Assembly (NCBI GenBank): GCA_011364925.1
Contig: RDOA01000005.1
Coordinates: 1-64,000, forward strand
Reading direction: 5' to 3'
DNA: 64,000 nucleotides
Source of the DNA: Promethearchaeota archaeon
Lineage (GTDB): Archaea > Asgardarchaeota > Lokiarchaeia > Sigyniarchaeales > SOKP01
Below are positions 53,667 through 63,114 of the stretch, piece after piece (positions within the stretch are counted from its first letter, which is position 1; each line of letters opens with the position of its first letter). The translations under genes were made by a program, and so were the position numbers. Under the pieces are notes generated by a model. It was not told the origin of the DNA, searched no databases, and worked only from the letters and a program-made list of their open reading frames with translations.

Positions 53667-54716
53667 TTGAAATTTATAACTGGACTTAAAGGATTTTTTA
53701 AAAGACCGTTGTATGTTTTTATCATAAGTGCGTTTACCCTTACTTGGATTCTTATTATAATAACTAAATACATCGCAAGTGTCTTAGTTAGCGTAATATT
53801 AGGATTATTCATTATTATCTTTGGAGGAAGTTTGTTATTTTTTTCATTGTTTTTGTTTTTCGTCTCCTTTTTTAAACAAATTAACAAAATGAAATGGTGG
53901 TTTTTTCTAATAGTCTATATAATTTCTCTAATTTTATCGTTATTCTCAAACCTCTTGTTTCGATCTATCTTTTCCCCTACCTCTGATCTATTTTTTATTA
54001 TTACTTTAACCGTTAATCAGTTTTTCACAGCGTTTTTCGCATTTAGACTCTGTATGAATTCTTCTACTAAGGTTGATGATTATCTCTATAAAAAAGAGAA
54101 ATCTCGAATTGTTACCAGGATTATTGAATTTTTACTTTTCGGCTTTTTAAACTGGTGGATTATTAGAATTACAGTTACTTTTTTCAGTTATACCCCAACT
54201 GTATTGTTAGTTACCGTAATACTAATGCTCTGGATAATGTTTTGGATTAATGTATGTTTATTAGGAGTTGCTATAATTAGACTAATAATAACTAAGGAGT
54301 TTACTGCCTATCTTACATTATTCTTTTTGCTTACTCTCTTCTATGCCTTGTACATTCTTGTTGATTATTTATATGGAGCTTTTTTCAGTACGGAATCTGG
54401 AGATCCGATTTATATTGTTAGTTCATTTATCATAGATTTTTTGTTATTCTTATATATCTTAGGTACGGTATATAGTAGGGTAGATTACATTAAATCCAAA
54501 ATAAAATTCCTAAACGTAGAAACAATAGCGTTATTTCTTATTATAATGAAAATCTATGTTCAAGTCTCTAAAATCGTTCCAAAAATTGTAACATTGGAGT
54601 GGCAGATCCTACAAGCTGGAGGGTTGTTTGTTATATTTGTGTTTTTCAACCTTCTTTTTGGAATTCACTCGGTCATAACCCATAAATATAAAAAGAAAAA
54701 TGAAAAAGAAAGTTAA
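53667..54716 (+). CDS. Multi-pass membrane protein, unknown family
   Basis: 349 residues, about nine hydrophobic helices with many Phe/Ile/Leu residues (for example FIISAFTLTWILIIITKYI) and short basic loops. No transport signature. Start TTG 53667 with GGAG 5-7 nt upstream. A 33-residue-apart pair of helical hairpins with Tyr/Trp residues near the membrane face gives no substrate clue. The minus-strand membrane gene begins 5 nt beyond its end. Confidence 0.7.
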   Translation: MKFITGLKGFFKRPLYVFIISAFTLTWILIIITKYIASVLVSVILGLFIIIFGGSLLFFSLFLFFVSFFKQINKMKWWFFLIVYIISLILSLFSNLLFRSIFSPTSDLFFIITLTVNQFFTAFFAFRLCMNSSTKVDDYLYKKEKSRIVTRIIEFLLFGFLNWWIIRITVTFFSYTPTVLLVTVILMLWIMFWINVCLLGVAIIRLIITKEFTAYLTLFFLLTLFYALYILVDYLYGAFFSTESGDPIYIVSSFIIDFLLFLYILGTVYSRVDYIKSKIKFLNVETIALFLIIMKIYVQVSKIVPKIVTLEWQILQAGGLFVIFVFFNLLFGIHSVITHKYKKKNEKES

Positions 54717-54720
54717 TTAT

Positions 54721-55242
54721 TTAGTACATTTCTGACTTCGAAAACAATAGCGCGAAACAACCGTAAAATATTCCGTTTACAACCCCGCTTATTAAGAATG
54801 CGATCAATGTCATAGTTGGGATGAGTACTGTTATACCATAAAAATTCAATAGTGTAACAGGATTTACGAACGCTAATACGCCTAAAGCTGCAGCACCAAT
54901 CAATGCAGCGAGCATCCAACCTCCAAAGCTACCTCCTTTACCGTCCCCCGTGCGTCCAGCTACTAATGCCGCAACAAATGGAGAAACTATAAATCCAATA
55001 TTTTGAATTAACGAAGCACCAAATAAACCGGAGGAAATATCAGTAAATATTGAAGTGATCACATTTCCCGGCATGTTAATAACAGGGCCGAAGAATATGA
55101 GTAATAAAATTAACGGATCGCTACTTATAGCGCTAAAAAGGAGGTTTAAATCACTACTTATAGTTTGCGCAATTATAACAAATAGGAAGTTTAAACCAAT
55201 AAAAGCCAGTAGACTGAAACCTAGCGCTTTACCTAGCCCGAT
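54721..55242 (-). CDS. Membrane protein of unknown function, non-ATG (ATC) start inferred
   Basis: Protein read from ATC 55242 is 173 residues, beginning MGLGKALGFSLLAF. It has five to six membrane helices and a Gly-rich loop AGRTGDGKGGSFGGW (around 95-110). The first available ATG (55074) would cut off the first two helices. In-frame TGA 55248 blocks anything upstream; ATC 55242 is 9 nt after GAGG (in AGAGGTTGATG). ATG 55249 is out of frame by one base across AAAAA (an A5-to-A4 change would join it). Function unknown; convergent with the 349-residue membrane protein. Confidence 0.6.
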   Translation of the reverse strand: MGLGKALGFSLLAFIGLNFLFVIIAQTISSDLNLLFSAISSDPLILLLIFFGPVINMPGNVITSIFTDISSGLFGASLIQNIGFIVSPFVAALVAGRTGDGKGGSFGGWMLAALIGAAALGVLAFVNPVTLLNFYGITVLIPTMTLIAFLISGVVNGIFYGCFALLFSKSEMY

Positions 55243-55472
55243 TTTTCATCAACCTCTTTTTATAATCTATATTCAATTTAAATGTTTGATTCTATGTAAA
55301 AATTATTTAAATTTATTTATTTAAATTTAATTAAGTCCAATTTTTTATGTCGAATTTTATTAATTCTAGAAAATTAAGTTGAAAAAAGCCTTGAATTGGT
55401 GAAAATTACACAAATTTTTAGTAATTTCTTCTATATTTTAATAATTAGAATTTTTAATAATAATTTAAGGTT

Positions 55473-56510
55473 ATGAGAGAGAATCAAAATAAGTTCCATA
55501 TCGGGAAATTGAAACATCGTTTTCTCAAAGAAATGTTAGATAATTTTGTGTCATCTACACATTTAAAAAACAATCGAGTCGTTGTAGGCTCACAAATAGG
55601 AGAAGACGCTGCAGTGATCGATATGGGCGATAAGTATTTAGTTTCGAAAACAGATCCTATAACATTTGTAACAGATGAAATAGGATATTATGCGGTTCAC
55701 ATTAATGTTAACGATGTAGTATGCACAGGAGCAATACCAAGATGGTTTCAATCAACCATATTGTTACCTGCTGGACGAACTGATGCAGATTTAATTGAAT
55801 ATATATTTAAAAATATCCAAGATACATGTAGATCTTTAGGAATCACTGTAATTGGTGGACACACCGAAATTACAACAGGTCTTAATAGACCAATAATAAT
55901 TGGTTCCCTCCTCGGAGAAGTTGAGAAAGAGAAATTAGTGTTATCCTCTGGAGCAAAAGCAAATGATTCAATTATACTAACTAAGGGTATATTCATTGAA
56001 GGGACTTCGATAATAGCTCGTGAAAAAGAAACCATATTAAAACAAAAAGGTTTTTCTAATGATTTCATAGAAAAATGTAAAAATTTTCTGTATAATCCAG
56101 GTATTAGCGTTTTTAAAGAAGCAATCACATCTAACGATAATTTTCCTATAACATCTATGCACGATCCGACTGAAGGGGGTCTCTTTTGCGGACTTGCTGA
56201 GTTAGCAATAGCATCTGAATTAGGATTATCAATCAAAAAAGAACTCATCAATATCTTACCAGAACCGCTAGAACTAAGTAAAGTTTTTGAAATAGACCCA
56301 TATAGCACAATTTCTTCTGGATCTCTTTTAATTTCAATCAATGAGAAGTATAGCGAAGATTTAATTCATTTATTAAAAAAAAATGGGATTCTTGCTTCAA
56401 AAATCGGAAAATTTACATCAGCAAAAGAAGAATATTTTATCCTTGATGAAAATCGTAAGAAATTACCAATGAACTATACTGAAATTGACGAAATTACTAA
56501 AATTGTGTAA
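55473..56510 (+). CDS. HypE-like / AIR-synthase-family protein
   Basis: 345 residues. AIR-synthase/HypE fold: GEDAAVIDMGDKYLVSKTDPI, then VHINVNDVVCTGAIPRWF, then IGGHTEIT and MHDPTEGG, the two ATP-binding Gly-rich segments. Lacks the C-terminal Cys of HypE (it ends EIDEITKIV), so is not a classical NiFe-hydrogenase maturase; a related archaeal paralogue instead. Starts at ATG 55473 next to AAGG; no hydrogenase gene nearby. Could have a sugar-phosphate or nucleotide-activating role. Confidence 0.8.
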   Translation: MRENQNKFHIGKLKHRFLKEMLDNFVSSTHLKNNRVVVGSQIGEDAAVIDMGDKYLVSKTDPITFVTDEIGYYAVHINVNDVVCTGAIPRWFQSTILLPAGRTDADLIEYIFKNIQDTCRSLGITVIGGHTEITTGLNRPIIIGSLLGEVEKEKLVLSSGAKANDSIILTKGIFIEGTSIIAREKETILKQKGFSNDFIEKCKNFLYNPGISVFKEAITSNDNFPITSMHDPTEGGLFCGLAELAIASELGLSIKKELINILPEPLELSKVFEIDPYSTISSGSLLISINEKYSEDLIHLLKKNGILASKIGKFTSAKEEYFILDENRKKLPMNYTEIDEITKIV

Positions 56511-56687
56511 AAAAATTAGTTTGGTAACATAAATTTTACTTTTTTAAATAAAGAGATTGGTTATTATGCTAATACTAAGATTTTTATTATTGAATTTTCA
56601 AAACTAATATATACGGGTGTATTTTAAAAATTAATAATAAAGGGTTGTTTTATCAAAATATATATGATTAATATACTAAATTAAATT

Positions 56688-58616
56688 TTGATTATTGTGG
56701 TAAATAAGGAGCTACTTACTATACTGAAATCCATTGGAGAGAAAGCGAAAGGAGAAGCATTTACACTTAAGATGAATTCTCACGTTTTTTTTAACATTTT
56801 GGAATCTAATAACAATTCATTATTGGAATTTAAAGAAGAAATTAAAAAAGAATGGGAAAAGTTTAAAATTTTAAACCAGAATAGAATTATTAAGAAAACT
56901 TACTCTACATTTTTTTTCCAATATTTTCATAACTATTTCAAATATTACCTCCAAAATTTTTGTGGATTTGATACCAGCTCGTTAAAATTGATAATAAAAG
57001 AGAAAATATCTGACGACCAGTTATTTTTAGAGTATAGCTATACCCTATCTCCCGAAGAACAGGATTATTTTCGGGAATTCCGTGAGAATTTTGACGACGG
57101 TGCAGATGGAATAACTACTCCATTTGGTTATCTTTATCTCGTTGTAGCAATTTTGGGAGTAGTGTTAAGAAAGCTTCTGAAAGAAAAATTTTTTATAATT
57201 TTAGATGGAGCTGTATTAAAGAATGGTGAGAATAATAACACTTTAAAATTTCTAGTTGTTATAAAAAACAGTCACGATGAGCTCTTTGCTAACTATTATT
57301 ATATGTATTTAATATATTTTTTGAAATATTTTAAAGATATTCCAAAATCCTATTTTGATAAGCTTCTAAAAGGGAGAGAGAAAGTATATCAGATTGCGAT
57401 TGAAGAATATTCTTTTGCTAAAGATAAACTTGTTGATCTGTTGTATTACTTCTATAAAAAGTGTAATCTCCTTCAAAATTTCTCACCACTTCTAGATTTT
57501 TTAAATTTCGTGTGTAGCCGAGTCGAAGACTCTGTATTTCCTAAATTGGATATCATCAGAAAAGAGTTCTTACAAAACTTTGATTATTCTGAAGAAAAAA
57601 AAAATTCATTGCTTCGAATTTTTGATTTCATTGATAAGAAATCTACCCTATATAGTACATTTCAGGCGAACAACCTCCCAAGCCACAAAGCACAATTTAA
57701 CTTGTTTCTGTTGTATACAAAATACTTTTTTGGCGGTGGAAGCTTAGAGGCTTTGGAAGTTGGAGATTTTTTACTATTACCCGCGGATTTTAAAGAAGCG
57801 TTGAATGCAACCAATAATCAAATCGAAAATACAATTACTGCTACTACTATAAAAGACATTAGAGAATTTTTGGATAATTTTTCAATCGCATCGAATTTAG
57901 AGAATCCAAATCTAATTTTTAGAATTATTTTTGGGAAGGAAATTTCCCAGATTAATTACGACTTCTTTAAAGCTTTCTTACATAGTTTAAACACTAGCAT
58001 TCAGCGTTTAATAGATAAAGAAAATAAAATTTTAGAAGAAGACCCTAACAACGAGCCATTAACCTTTAAGTTAGTAGTTGATCATATTTGTAGGATGCTA
58101 TACACTTTAATAGATAAAATTTTTATAAGAAAACTTCCAGGACAAGCATCTAAAAACTTTATTGACCCTAGAAGCAGATATATTGGGAGAAATATAGCTT
58201 TGAGGGTATTGGAATTGTTCATTTTCAGCGACTTAAATGTCTCAGACGATGTGTGGCCTGATTACATAATAAGTATGAAAAAAGATGTTTTAACAAAAGA
58301 CTTAGAAAAATTCAATGTGAAAATTCCAGAAAATCTGTTCTATAACTACGAAGATATTGCAAGATTCGTCGTTACCTTTAATTTTCTCCCCAGTAATCAG
58401 CCTTTATTCGAAGAATGGGTAATCAATGGAATAATGATGCCGATAAACGAATTTATTTTAAAGATTCATAGTTTAATTAAAGATAAGGCTAAAGGTGTTG
58501 AAATTCACGAAATTCTCTATAATTACTTCATTAATAATATAGAAGGAATAAATAATCATCAAGAATTAGAATTTGTTTGTCAACAGCTCTCCGTTGTTTG
58601 GAACAATTCGAAGTAA
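56688..58616 (+). CDS. Large orphan protein, 642 aa
   Basis: Not recognised. 642 residues from TTG 56688 (TTG ATT ATT GTG GTA; GTG 56697 is an alternative). No membrane helix or catalytic motif; helix-rich and aromatic-rich (Phe, Tyr), with segments PFGYLYLVVAILGVVLRKLL (about 143) and a charged middle section. Resembles the style of the 1204-residue protein at 47914 but no direct repeat was seen. Downstream neighbour is MobB (convergent). Likely lineage-specific. Confidence 0.6.
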   Translation: MIIVVNKELLTILKSIGEKAKGEAFTLKMNSHVFFNILESNNNSLLEFKEEIKKEWEKFKILNQNRIIKKTYSTFFFQYFHNYFKYYLQNFCGFDTSSLKLIIKEKISDDQLFLEYSYTLSPEEQDYFREFRENFDDGADGITTPFGYLYLVVAILGVVLRKLLKEKFFIILDGAVLKNGENNNTLKFLVVIKNSHDELFANYYYMYLIYFLKYFKDIPKSYFDKLLKGREKVYQIAIEEYSFAKDKLVDLLYYFYKKCNLLQNFSPLLDFLNFVCSRVEDSVFPKLDIIRKEFLQNFDYSEEKKNSLLRIFDFIDKKSTLYSTFQANNLPSHKAQFNLFLLYTKYFFGGGSLEALEVGDFLLLPADFKEALNATNNQIENTITATTIKDIREFLDNFSIASNLENPNLIFRIIFGKEISQINYDFFKAFLHSLNTSIQRLIDKENKILEEDPNNEPLTFKLVVDHICRMLYTLIDKIFIRKLPGQASKNFIDPRSRYIGRNIALRVLELFIFSDLNVSDDVWPDYIISMKKDVLTKDLEKFNVKIPENLFYNYEDIARFVVTFNFLPSNQPLFEEWVINGIMMPINEFILKIHSLIKDKAKGVEIHEILYNYFINNIEGINNHQELEFVCQQLSVVWNNSK

Positions 58617-58637
58617 ATCCAAAAAGTAAATATCAAT

Positions 58638-59141
58638 TCATGAGATTTCAAATATTTGGCAAAAATCTTCGAAATTATTCTCAACATCAAGTATTGGCGC
58701 CCTAATTTCTTTGATTTGATTAATGTTACTTGTTGTAATTAAACCAGAAATCATTTTAATATAATTATTGAATTGTTCATCTATTTGATTTAAATTTTCA
58801 ACACATAAGATTGTTGGGTAAGGTAAATTCCTAAAACTTTCAAAAAAAAGAATGTCTAATTTGAAAGGGCTCTTTTCTAACCATTTTATCAGATCTTCCA
58901 AATTAATTTCATCTTTAAGAAAAATTGCGCTCTCACCAGCTTTATTCTGTATAATTGAAAAAACTGCACCAGATTTAGAAAATCTATAAGAATCTTTTCC
59001 TTCTTCATCGATTTGGTGTTCGTGTATATATTTTATTACACCTACTTTTAAGTTCAGTTCAAATTTCAATTTACTTATAAGATTCTCAATAAGAATCGTC
59101 TTTCCTGAACCAGAATACCCAATCACATTAATTATTTTCAT
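58638..59141 (-). CDS. mobB: MobB: molybdopterin-guanine dinucleotide biosynthesis protein B
   Basis: 167 residues. P-loop VIGYSGSGKTILIENL (8-15) at the start, then VGVIKYIHEH (metal-binding/His region of MobB), and IDEEGKDSYRFSKSGA before it. Provides GTP/nucleotide handling for molybdenum-cofactor guanylylation. No MobA nearby. Supports a molybdo- or tungsto-enzyme in the genome. Convergent with the 642-residue orphan. Confidence 0.9.
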   Translation of the reverse strand: MKIINVIGYSGSGKTILIENLISKLKFELNLKVGVIKYIHEHQIDEEGKDSYRFSKSGAVFSIIQNKAGESAIFLKDEINLEDLIKWLEKSPFKLDILFFESFRNLPYPTILCVENLNQIDEQFNNYIKMISGLITTSNINQIKEIRAPILDVENNFEDFCQIFEIS

Positions 59142-59263
59142 TTAAAACTGCCAAATCTTAACTTTTTTAAAAAATCCTAGAGATTTAATATAAGTATTAA
59201 TATCTAAAAAGTGTTAAAAGAATTAACTTTCCATTGAGACAAACGAAATAGTTCCGTCTAATC

Positions 59264-61264
59264 ATGACCACGAAAAATGAAATAATTGTATTCGACGCCA
59301 ATTTCTTTATTTGCATGAATTCCATTCGAGCAAAAAACATACTGGAAAATTTAAAATCAGCTGCTTCAGATCTAGGTTTTGTATATTACACAAGTACCGT
59401 TGTCTTTGATGAAATTAAAGCCTCGAGTACGTATCGAGACAAGTTTCAAAACATTATAAAAGTTGAAAAAATAGAAGAATTAGAGATTGACTCAATTAAA
59501 AACGACCTAAGCACTGAAGGTATTCGTTTTCCTGCTCAAGATCCTGATTTATCCTTATTATCATTATCTCAGAAATTACTCGATGATGACAACAATCGTA
59601 TGATCAATTTAGTTTCAGACGATTTTAAACTTGTAAAAAATGCTAATATATTCTTCCATGGAAAAATAAATATTTTGTCTCTTTCGAGTTTTTTATTAAA
59701 AATCCATAGAACAATCCCAAATAAACAATTACGAAGCTATTTTAAAAATTTATGGAAAAAAAGTTTGAACTACACCTTAGCATATATGATAGAACGCTCT
59801 AAAATCTATCCTGCTGAAGAAAAGATCACATGGTTAATTGAAAAAGCAATAAGTGTTACCCAAGACTCAATTATTACCCAAGATGCGCGCTATGGTGATA
59901 ATCAAAAGGATCATGTTAAATTTGAGATTGGAAAAAGTAAATACGAGAATGAAATTACTATTTGTGAAAAATATATTGGAAATCAAAAACTTGCGAATAG
60001 TGAAGAAAAATACCTTACGGGAATAATCAATTTCCTTGAAAATTTAAAAATATCTCGCGAGTATGTAATACAAGCTCGCAAGGCGATTGAAAAACAGGAA
60101 TCAAAAGATGCGGTAAAATATTTAAAAAAGGGAAATGGATTCTTAATTTCGCTTTTGCAAATTGCTTCAGGGCAGTTATCCAATCCCAAGGATTATGAGA
60201 TTGTCGAACAATTAATCTGTAGCGAAATTTCAAAGATGGAGTTCTTAAGAGCCTTCATCTTAATTTCGTTAGGAAGGGTTAATAATGCTATTGATTCGTT
60301 AGAACGAGCAGCGCTTTTTTCTACGATAATTCATAATCATCAAACTTGTTTAACTTTAAATTATGTAAAAGCCTTAATCCTTTTGTTTCATGGGTTATAC
60401 AACAACGCGATTATGGCATATAACTTTACGGAAGAGCTAGCAGACATCTATAACGATGAACGCCTTAAACTCAAATGTGCTATAGGAAAAAGTATAGCGC
60501 TTTATATTCAAGGTGAGGATAGCGAAACAGCAATGGCAATAATGGAGGAGATTTCATTAATGGACATGGAGAAAAACTTCTTAGACGCGGTTATCGTATT
60601 TGGCGAGCTCGGGGATTATTTCTTAGCCTTAGGTCACTCCCAATTAGCAGCAAATTTGTATAATGAGGCGCTAGAAATAAGTATTGACTACAATCTCAAG
60701 ATCAGGAGCGATATTCTCATAGAAAAATTAAAACGTTCATACATCGCAACAGTTCTGAATGGGTATTCCACAGAGGATATTATGGTTGATAAATTGGATG
60801 TCTTGCTTAATAGGGCTTACGCAGTAAAGGAAATTGAGAAATATAATGAACAGATTAAGAAAATATCTAGCTTTAACATTTTATTTTATACACCCTTTCC
60901 CTATATCACTGGTAAAAAAAAATTAGTCCCATATATAAAACTTCCTAAAGAGCTACAAGAGGATTATTTAGAAGTTGTTCATTTCGAAAAAATTGGTGAC
61001 AAAGATGGCTCTAAATATCTTTTCGTAGTTTCTCACTATGAACTTGGATTACTTGGAATTATTCTAAAGACTGATGAGAGGGTAACTGGTATAGCAGAAA
61101 ATTATACTTTGAAATTAAAACCTACATCAAAAGTTAAAATCTACAATCCATCCGCAAATTTAAAAGATACCTACTTGGTTAGAGCGATCGTAGAGGTTGT
61201 ATCAAAAGATGAATGCGAAATTGTATATTCACTACCTTCTTTCTTTAAGGCGTTAAATATATAA
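59264..61264 (+). CDS. PIN-domain nuclease fused to TPR-like helices and C-terminal beta domain
   Basis: 666 residues. The N-terminal 140 are a PIN domain: IVFDANFFICMNS (Asp10), TSTVVFDEIKAS (Glu), and NLVSDDFKL (Asp). The middle (about 280-500) has helical hairpins in TPR style (KAIEKQESKDAVKYLKKGNG, LFHGLYNNAIMAYNF, LGHSQLAANLYNEALEIS). The C-terminal 120 residues (FYTPFPYITGKKKLVPYIKL) look like a beta-rich domain, possibly OB. The arrangement recalls rRNA- or translation-linked PIN proteins such as Nob1, but is not one of these. eS26 lies next door, convergently (1 nt gap), a possible link to ribosome biogenesis (inference). Confidence 0.78.
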   Translation: MTTKNEIIVFDANFFICMNSIRAKNILENLKSAASDLGFVYYTSTVVFDEIKASSTYRDKFQNIIKVEKIEELEIDSIKNDLSTEGIRFPAQDPDLSLLSLSQKLLDDDNNRMINLVSDDFKLVKNANIFFHGKINILSLSSFLLKIHRTIPNKQLRSYFKNLWKKSLNYTLAYMIERSKIYPAEEKITWLIEKAISVTQDSIITQDARYGDNQKDHVKFEIGKSKYENEITICEKYIGNQKLANSEEKYLTGIINFLENLKISREYVIQARKAIEKQESKDAVKYLKKGNGFLISLLQIASGQLSNPKDYEIVEQLICSEISKMEFLRAFILISLGRVNNAIDSLERAALFSTIIHNHQTCLTLNYVKALILLFHGLYNNAIMAYNFTEELADIYNDERLKLKCAIGKSIALYIQGEDSETAMAIMEEISLMDMEKNFLDAVIVFGELGDYFLALGHSQLAANLYNEALEISIDYNLKIRSDILIEKLKRSYIATVLNGYSTEDIMVDKLDVLLNRAYAVKEIEKYNEQIKKISSFNILFYTPFPYITGKKKLVPYIKLPKELQEDYLEVVHFEKIGDKDGSKYLFVVSHYELGLLGIILKTDERVTGIAENYTLKLKPTSKVKIYNPSANLKDTYLVRAIVEVVSKDECEIVYSLPSFFKALNI

Positions 61265-61265
61265 C

Positions 61266-61538
61266 CTAATATTTTCTTAATTGTTTATCTCGTTGGCTAA
61301 CTTGATGACCGTGAATAGCACAACTTATGCAGTAATAATTCTTCTTACTGGGGGTCTGAATAATAGTCCCTTCTTTCTTGAGTTCTGTAAACATTCTCCC
61401 ATCGACTAATGAAACTCGTCTTGTGACAGCTTTTGCTTTACTACGAGGTACAAAACGCCCACACTTATAACATTGAACGCGATTATAATGACCCTTGCTT
61501 GAGCCACTTTTTCCGCCACTTCTTCTTTTTTTAGGAAT
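61266..61538 (-). CDS. rps26e: Ribosomal protein eS26, ATT start inferred
   Basis: Small-subunit ribosomal protein, 90 residues. Reads MPKKRRSGGKSGSSKGHYNR (ATT read as Met), then VQCYKCGRFVPRSKAKAV and NYYCISCAIHGHQV, matching eS26: basic N-terminal tail, zinc ligands C23-C26 and C70-C73, and the CAIH hallmark. The family N-terminus Met-Pro-Lys-Lys falls exactly on ATT 61538. No ATG, GTG or TTG occurs upstream as far as an in-frame TGA at 61607; the first ATG is residue 49. CTGAT lies 4 nt upstream, the same spacing as GTGAT before ATG at 7636. Established: eS26 occurs in TACK and Asgard archaea. Confidence 0.93.
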   Translation of the reverse strand: MPKKRRSGGKSGSSKGHYNRVQCYKCGRFVPRSKAKAVTRRVSLVDGRMFTELKKEGTIIQTPSKKNYYCISCAIHGHQVSQRDKQLRKY

Positions 61539-61662
61539 AAAAATCAGCTTTTTTTTCTGTTTTCTACATCTTAGAATAAGACAAACCTTAAAAAATTTAT
61601 TCTTTCACTGTGAAAATTAGCATAAACGTACTCATTTTTAGCTTTATTTCACGAAGAAATGG

Positions 61663-62358
61663 TTAACTTTCATTGATCGCTTCGATTTTACTTAAAGCTT
61701 TAAAAGAATATACTAACCTTTGAATCACTGTCAAAATGAGTAAGCCTGTGAATACTATTGTGAAAATAGGAAAAAACAAAGTGAAAGGCGCTCCATACAA
61801 AAGATTAGAAATGAAATAGATCCAATACTCAATAATAAAGGCTAACCAAAGAACAATCATTCTTTCAGCTCTTTCCATAAAACCTACGCCTTTCATGTCA
61901 ATACCCTCGTTTTCAGCTCTCGCGCGAACATACGAAATCATAATGATTAAAAACATAATCGCAAATCCAATTAGATAATTGAAATAACCCCCTATTATTA
62001 ACCCTAAAACTAGTAAAGCATCAGATAGTCGATCTAGATTCGAATCTAAAAAAGCTCCTGATTTTGAAATATTTTCTGTCCTGCGAGCAACTTCTCCATC
62101 AAAAACATCAAAGGCTCCTGCCCAGAACATTGTAAATGGGACAATCCACGCTATTTGAAAAGGAAAATGCAACCCTCCGTACGCGAGTAGAACAGCTACT
62201 ACTACAGAACAAAAAAATCCGCAATAAGACAAGAAATTTGGTGTAAATCCATGTTTAATTAGTATTTTGACTGGATAATCAACAAATTTATTTAACAGTC
62301 TTCGCTGGTTATTCCGTTTTGCGTTAGCTTGTTCAGATTTGCTCAAATTTTCAGCCAA
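61663..62358 (-). CDS. CDP-alcohol phosphatidyltransferase (archaetidylinositol-phosphate-synthase type)
   Basis: 231 residues, membrane phospholipid-synthesis enzyme. Six helices. Catalytic motif D-G-x2-A-R-x8-G-x3-D-x3-D is intact: FDGEVARRTENISKSGAFLD then NLDRLSD. PF01066 family: transfers a polar head group to CDP-archaeol in archaea. The cytosolic N-terminal 35 residues include NRRLLNKFVDYPVKILIKHG, typical of archaetidylinositol phosphate synthase; headgroup not proven. Ends before the eS26 promoter. Confidence 0.9.
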   Translation of the reverse strand: MAENLSKSEQANAKRNNQRRLLNKFVDYPVKILIKHGFTPNFLSYCGFFCSVVVAVLLAYGGLHFPFQIAWIVPFTMFWAGAFDVFDGEVARRTENISKSGAFLDSNLDRLSDALLVLGLIIGGYFNYLIGFAIMFLIIMISYVRARAENEGIDMKGVGFMERAERMIVLWLAFIIEYWIYFISNLLYGAPFTLFFPIFTIVFTGLLILTVIQRLVYSFKALSKIEAINES

Positions 62359-62410
62359 TATTAGTTTTATCGATAATTAATTTTAAAAGTACTTTAAAAT
62401 AAAAAATTTT

Positions 62411-63007
62411 TCATACTAATAATTGCAGATTGATTTTGATTAAACGAATCGTGGAAGATGCTAAATATGAGCGATGTCCTAAGCTCAGATTTGTCAAATT
62501 CATCTTTTTCAATTCATTATCAATTAGAAAATCACCGCTTTGATCTCCAATGAGAAATAATAAATTATCTTTTGACTTCAATTTCCTAAACTCTTTTCTA
62601 TAATCATTACCAGATTCGTTTAACACATATATTTTATAATTTCGTTTAGTAAAATCCCTAATTGCATCAAAAATACTTTTCTCGGAGTATATTACTGATT
62701 CAAGTGTTTTAGGGTGGTTTTCTGTTTTGGTCTTATTCTTAATCAAGCCTACAAAAGAATCTGTCAGTAAAATTTCATTTTTCGGAAAAGTCTCATTATT
62801 TAGATAATTAGAATCAAAGATATATGTTCCATAATTATCAAGAAAAATCCAAATTTGAATATCTTTTTCAATTTCTTTTTCATTTAGAATAGCTGATAAG
62901 ACACATCTTGAAATAACATCAAGCCTTCCAGATGACCCCGGGATATCTTTGATATTATACTTACTGATGTTAACAGTTGCTGATTTTAAAAAATAGATAA
63001 TACTCAT
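62411..63007 (-). CDS. trmY: tRNA pseudouridine(54) N1-methyltransferase TrmY
   Basis: SPOUT-family methyltransferase of archaea making N1-methylpseudouridine 54 in tRNA. 198 residues. N-terminal DIPGSSGRLDVISRCVLSA is the TrmY signature; C-terminal SAM-knot region FLIGDQSGDFLI and LGHRSYLASSTIRLIK (TrmY-like L-G-x-x-S-Y-L-A-S). ATG 63007. Downstream of the CbiM/N pair on the minus strand. Confidence 0.92.
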   Translation of the reverse strand: MSIIYFLKSATVNISKYNIKDIPGSSGRLDVISRCVLSAILNEKEIEKDIQIWIFLDNYGTYIFDSNYLNNETFPKNEILLTDSFVGLIKNKTKTENHPKTLESVIYSEKSIFDAIRDFTKRNYKIYVLNESGNDYRKEFRKLKSKDNLLFLIGDQSGDFLIDNELKKMNLTNLSLGHRSYLASSTIRLIKINLQLLV

Positions 63008-63114
63008 TAACTTAAAGCCGATCTAATCGAAATATCTGGTCTATTATGATTAGGAATACCACATTTGGATATATTATTTACTTTTTCGACCTAAAAACAC
63101 TTCTGAAATTCCTT

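Noticed and set aside
55074-55074. ATG 55074 as start of the membrane protein
   Set aside because: Would remove two helices clearly present in the open upstream frame.
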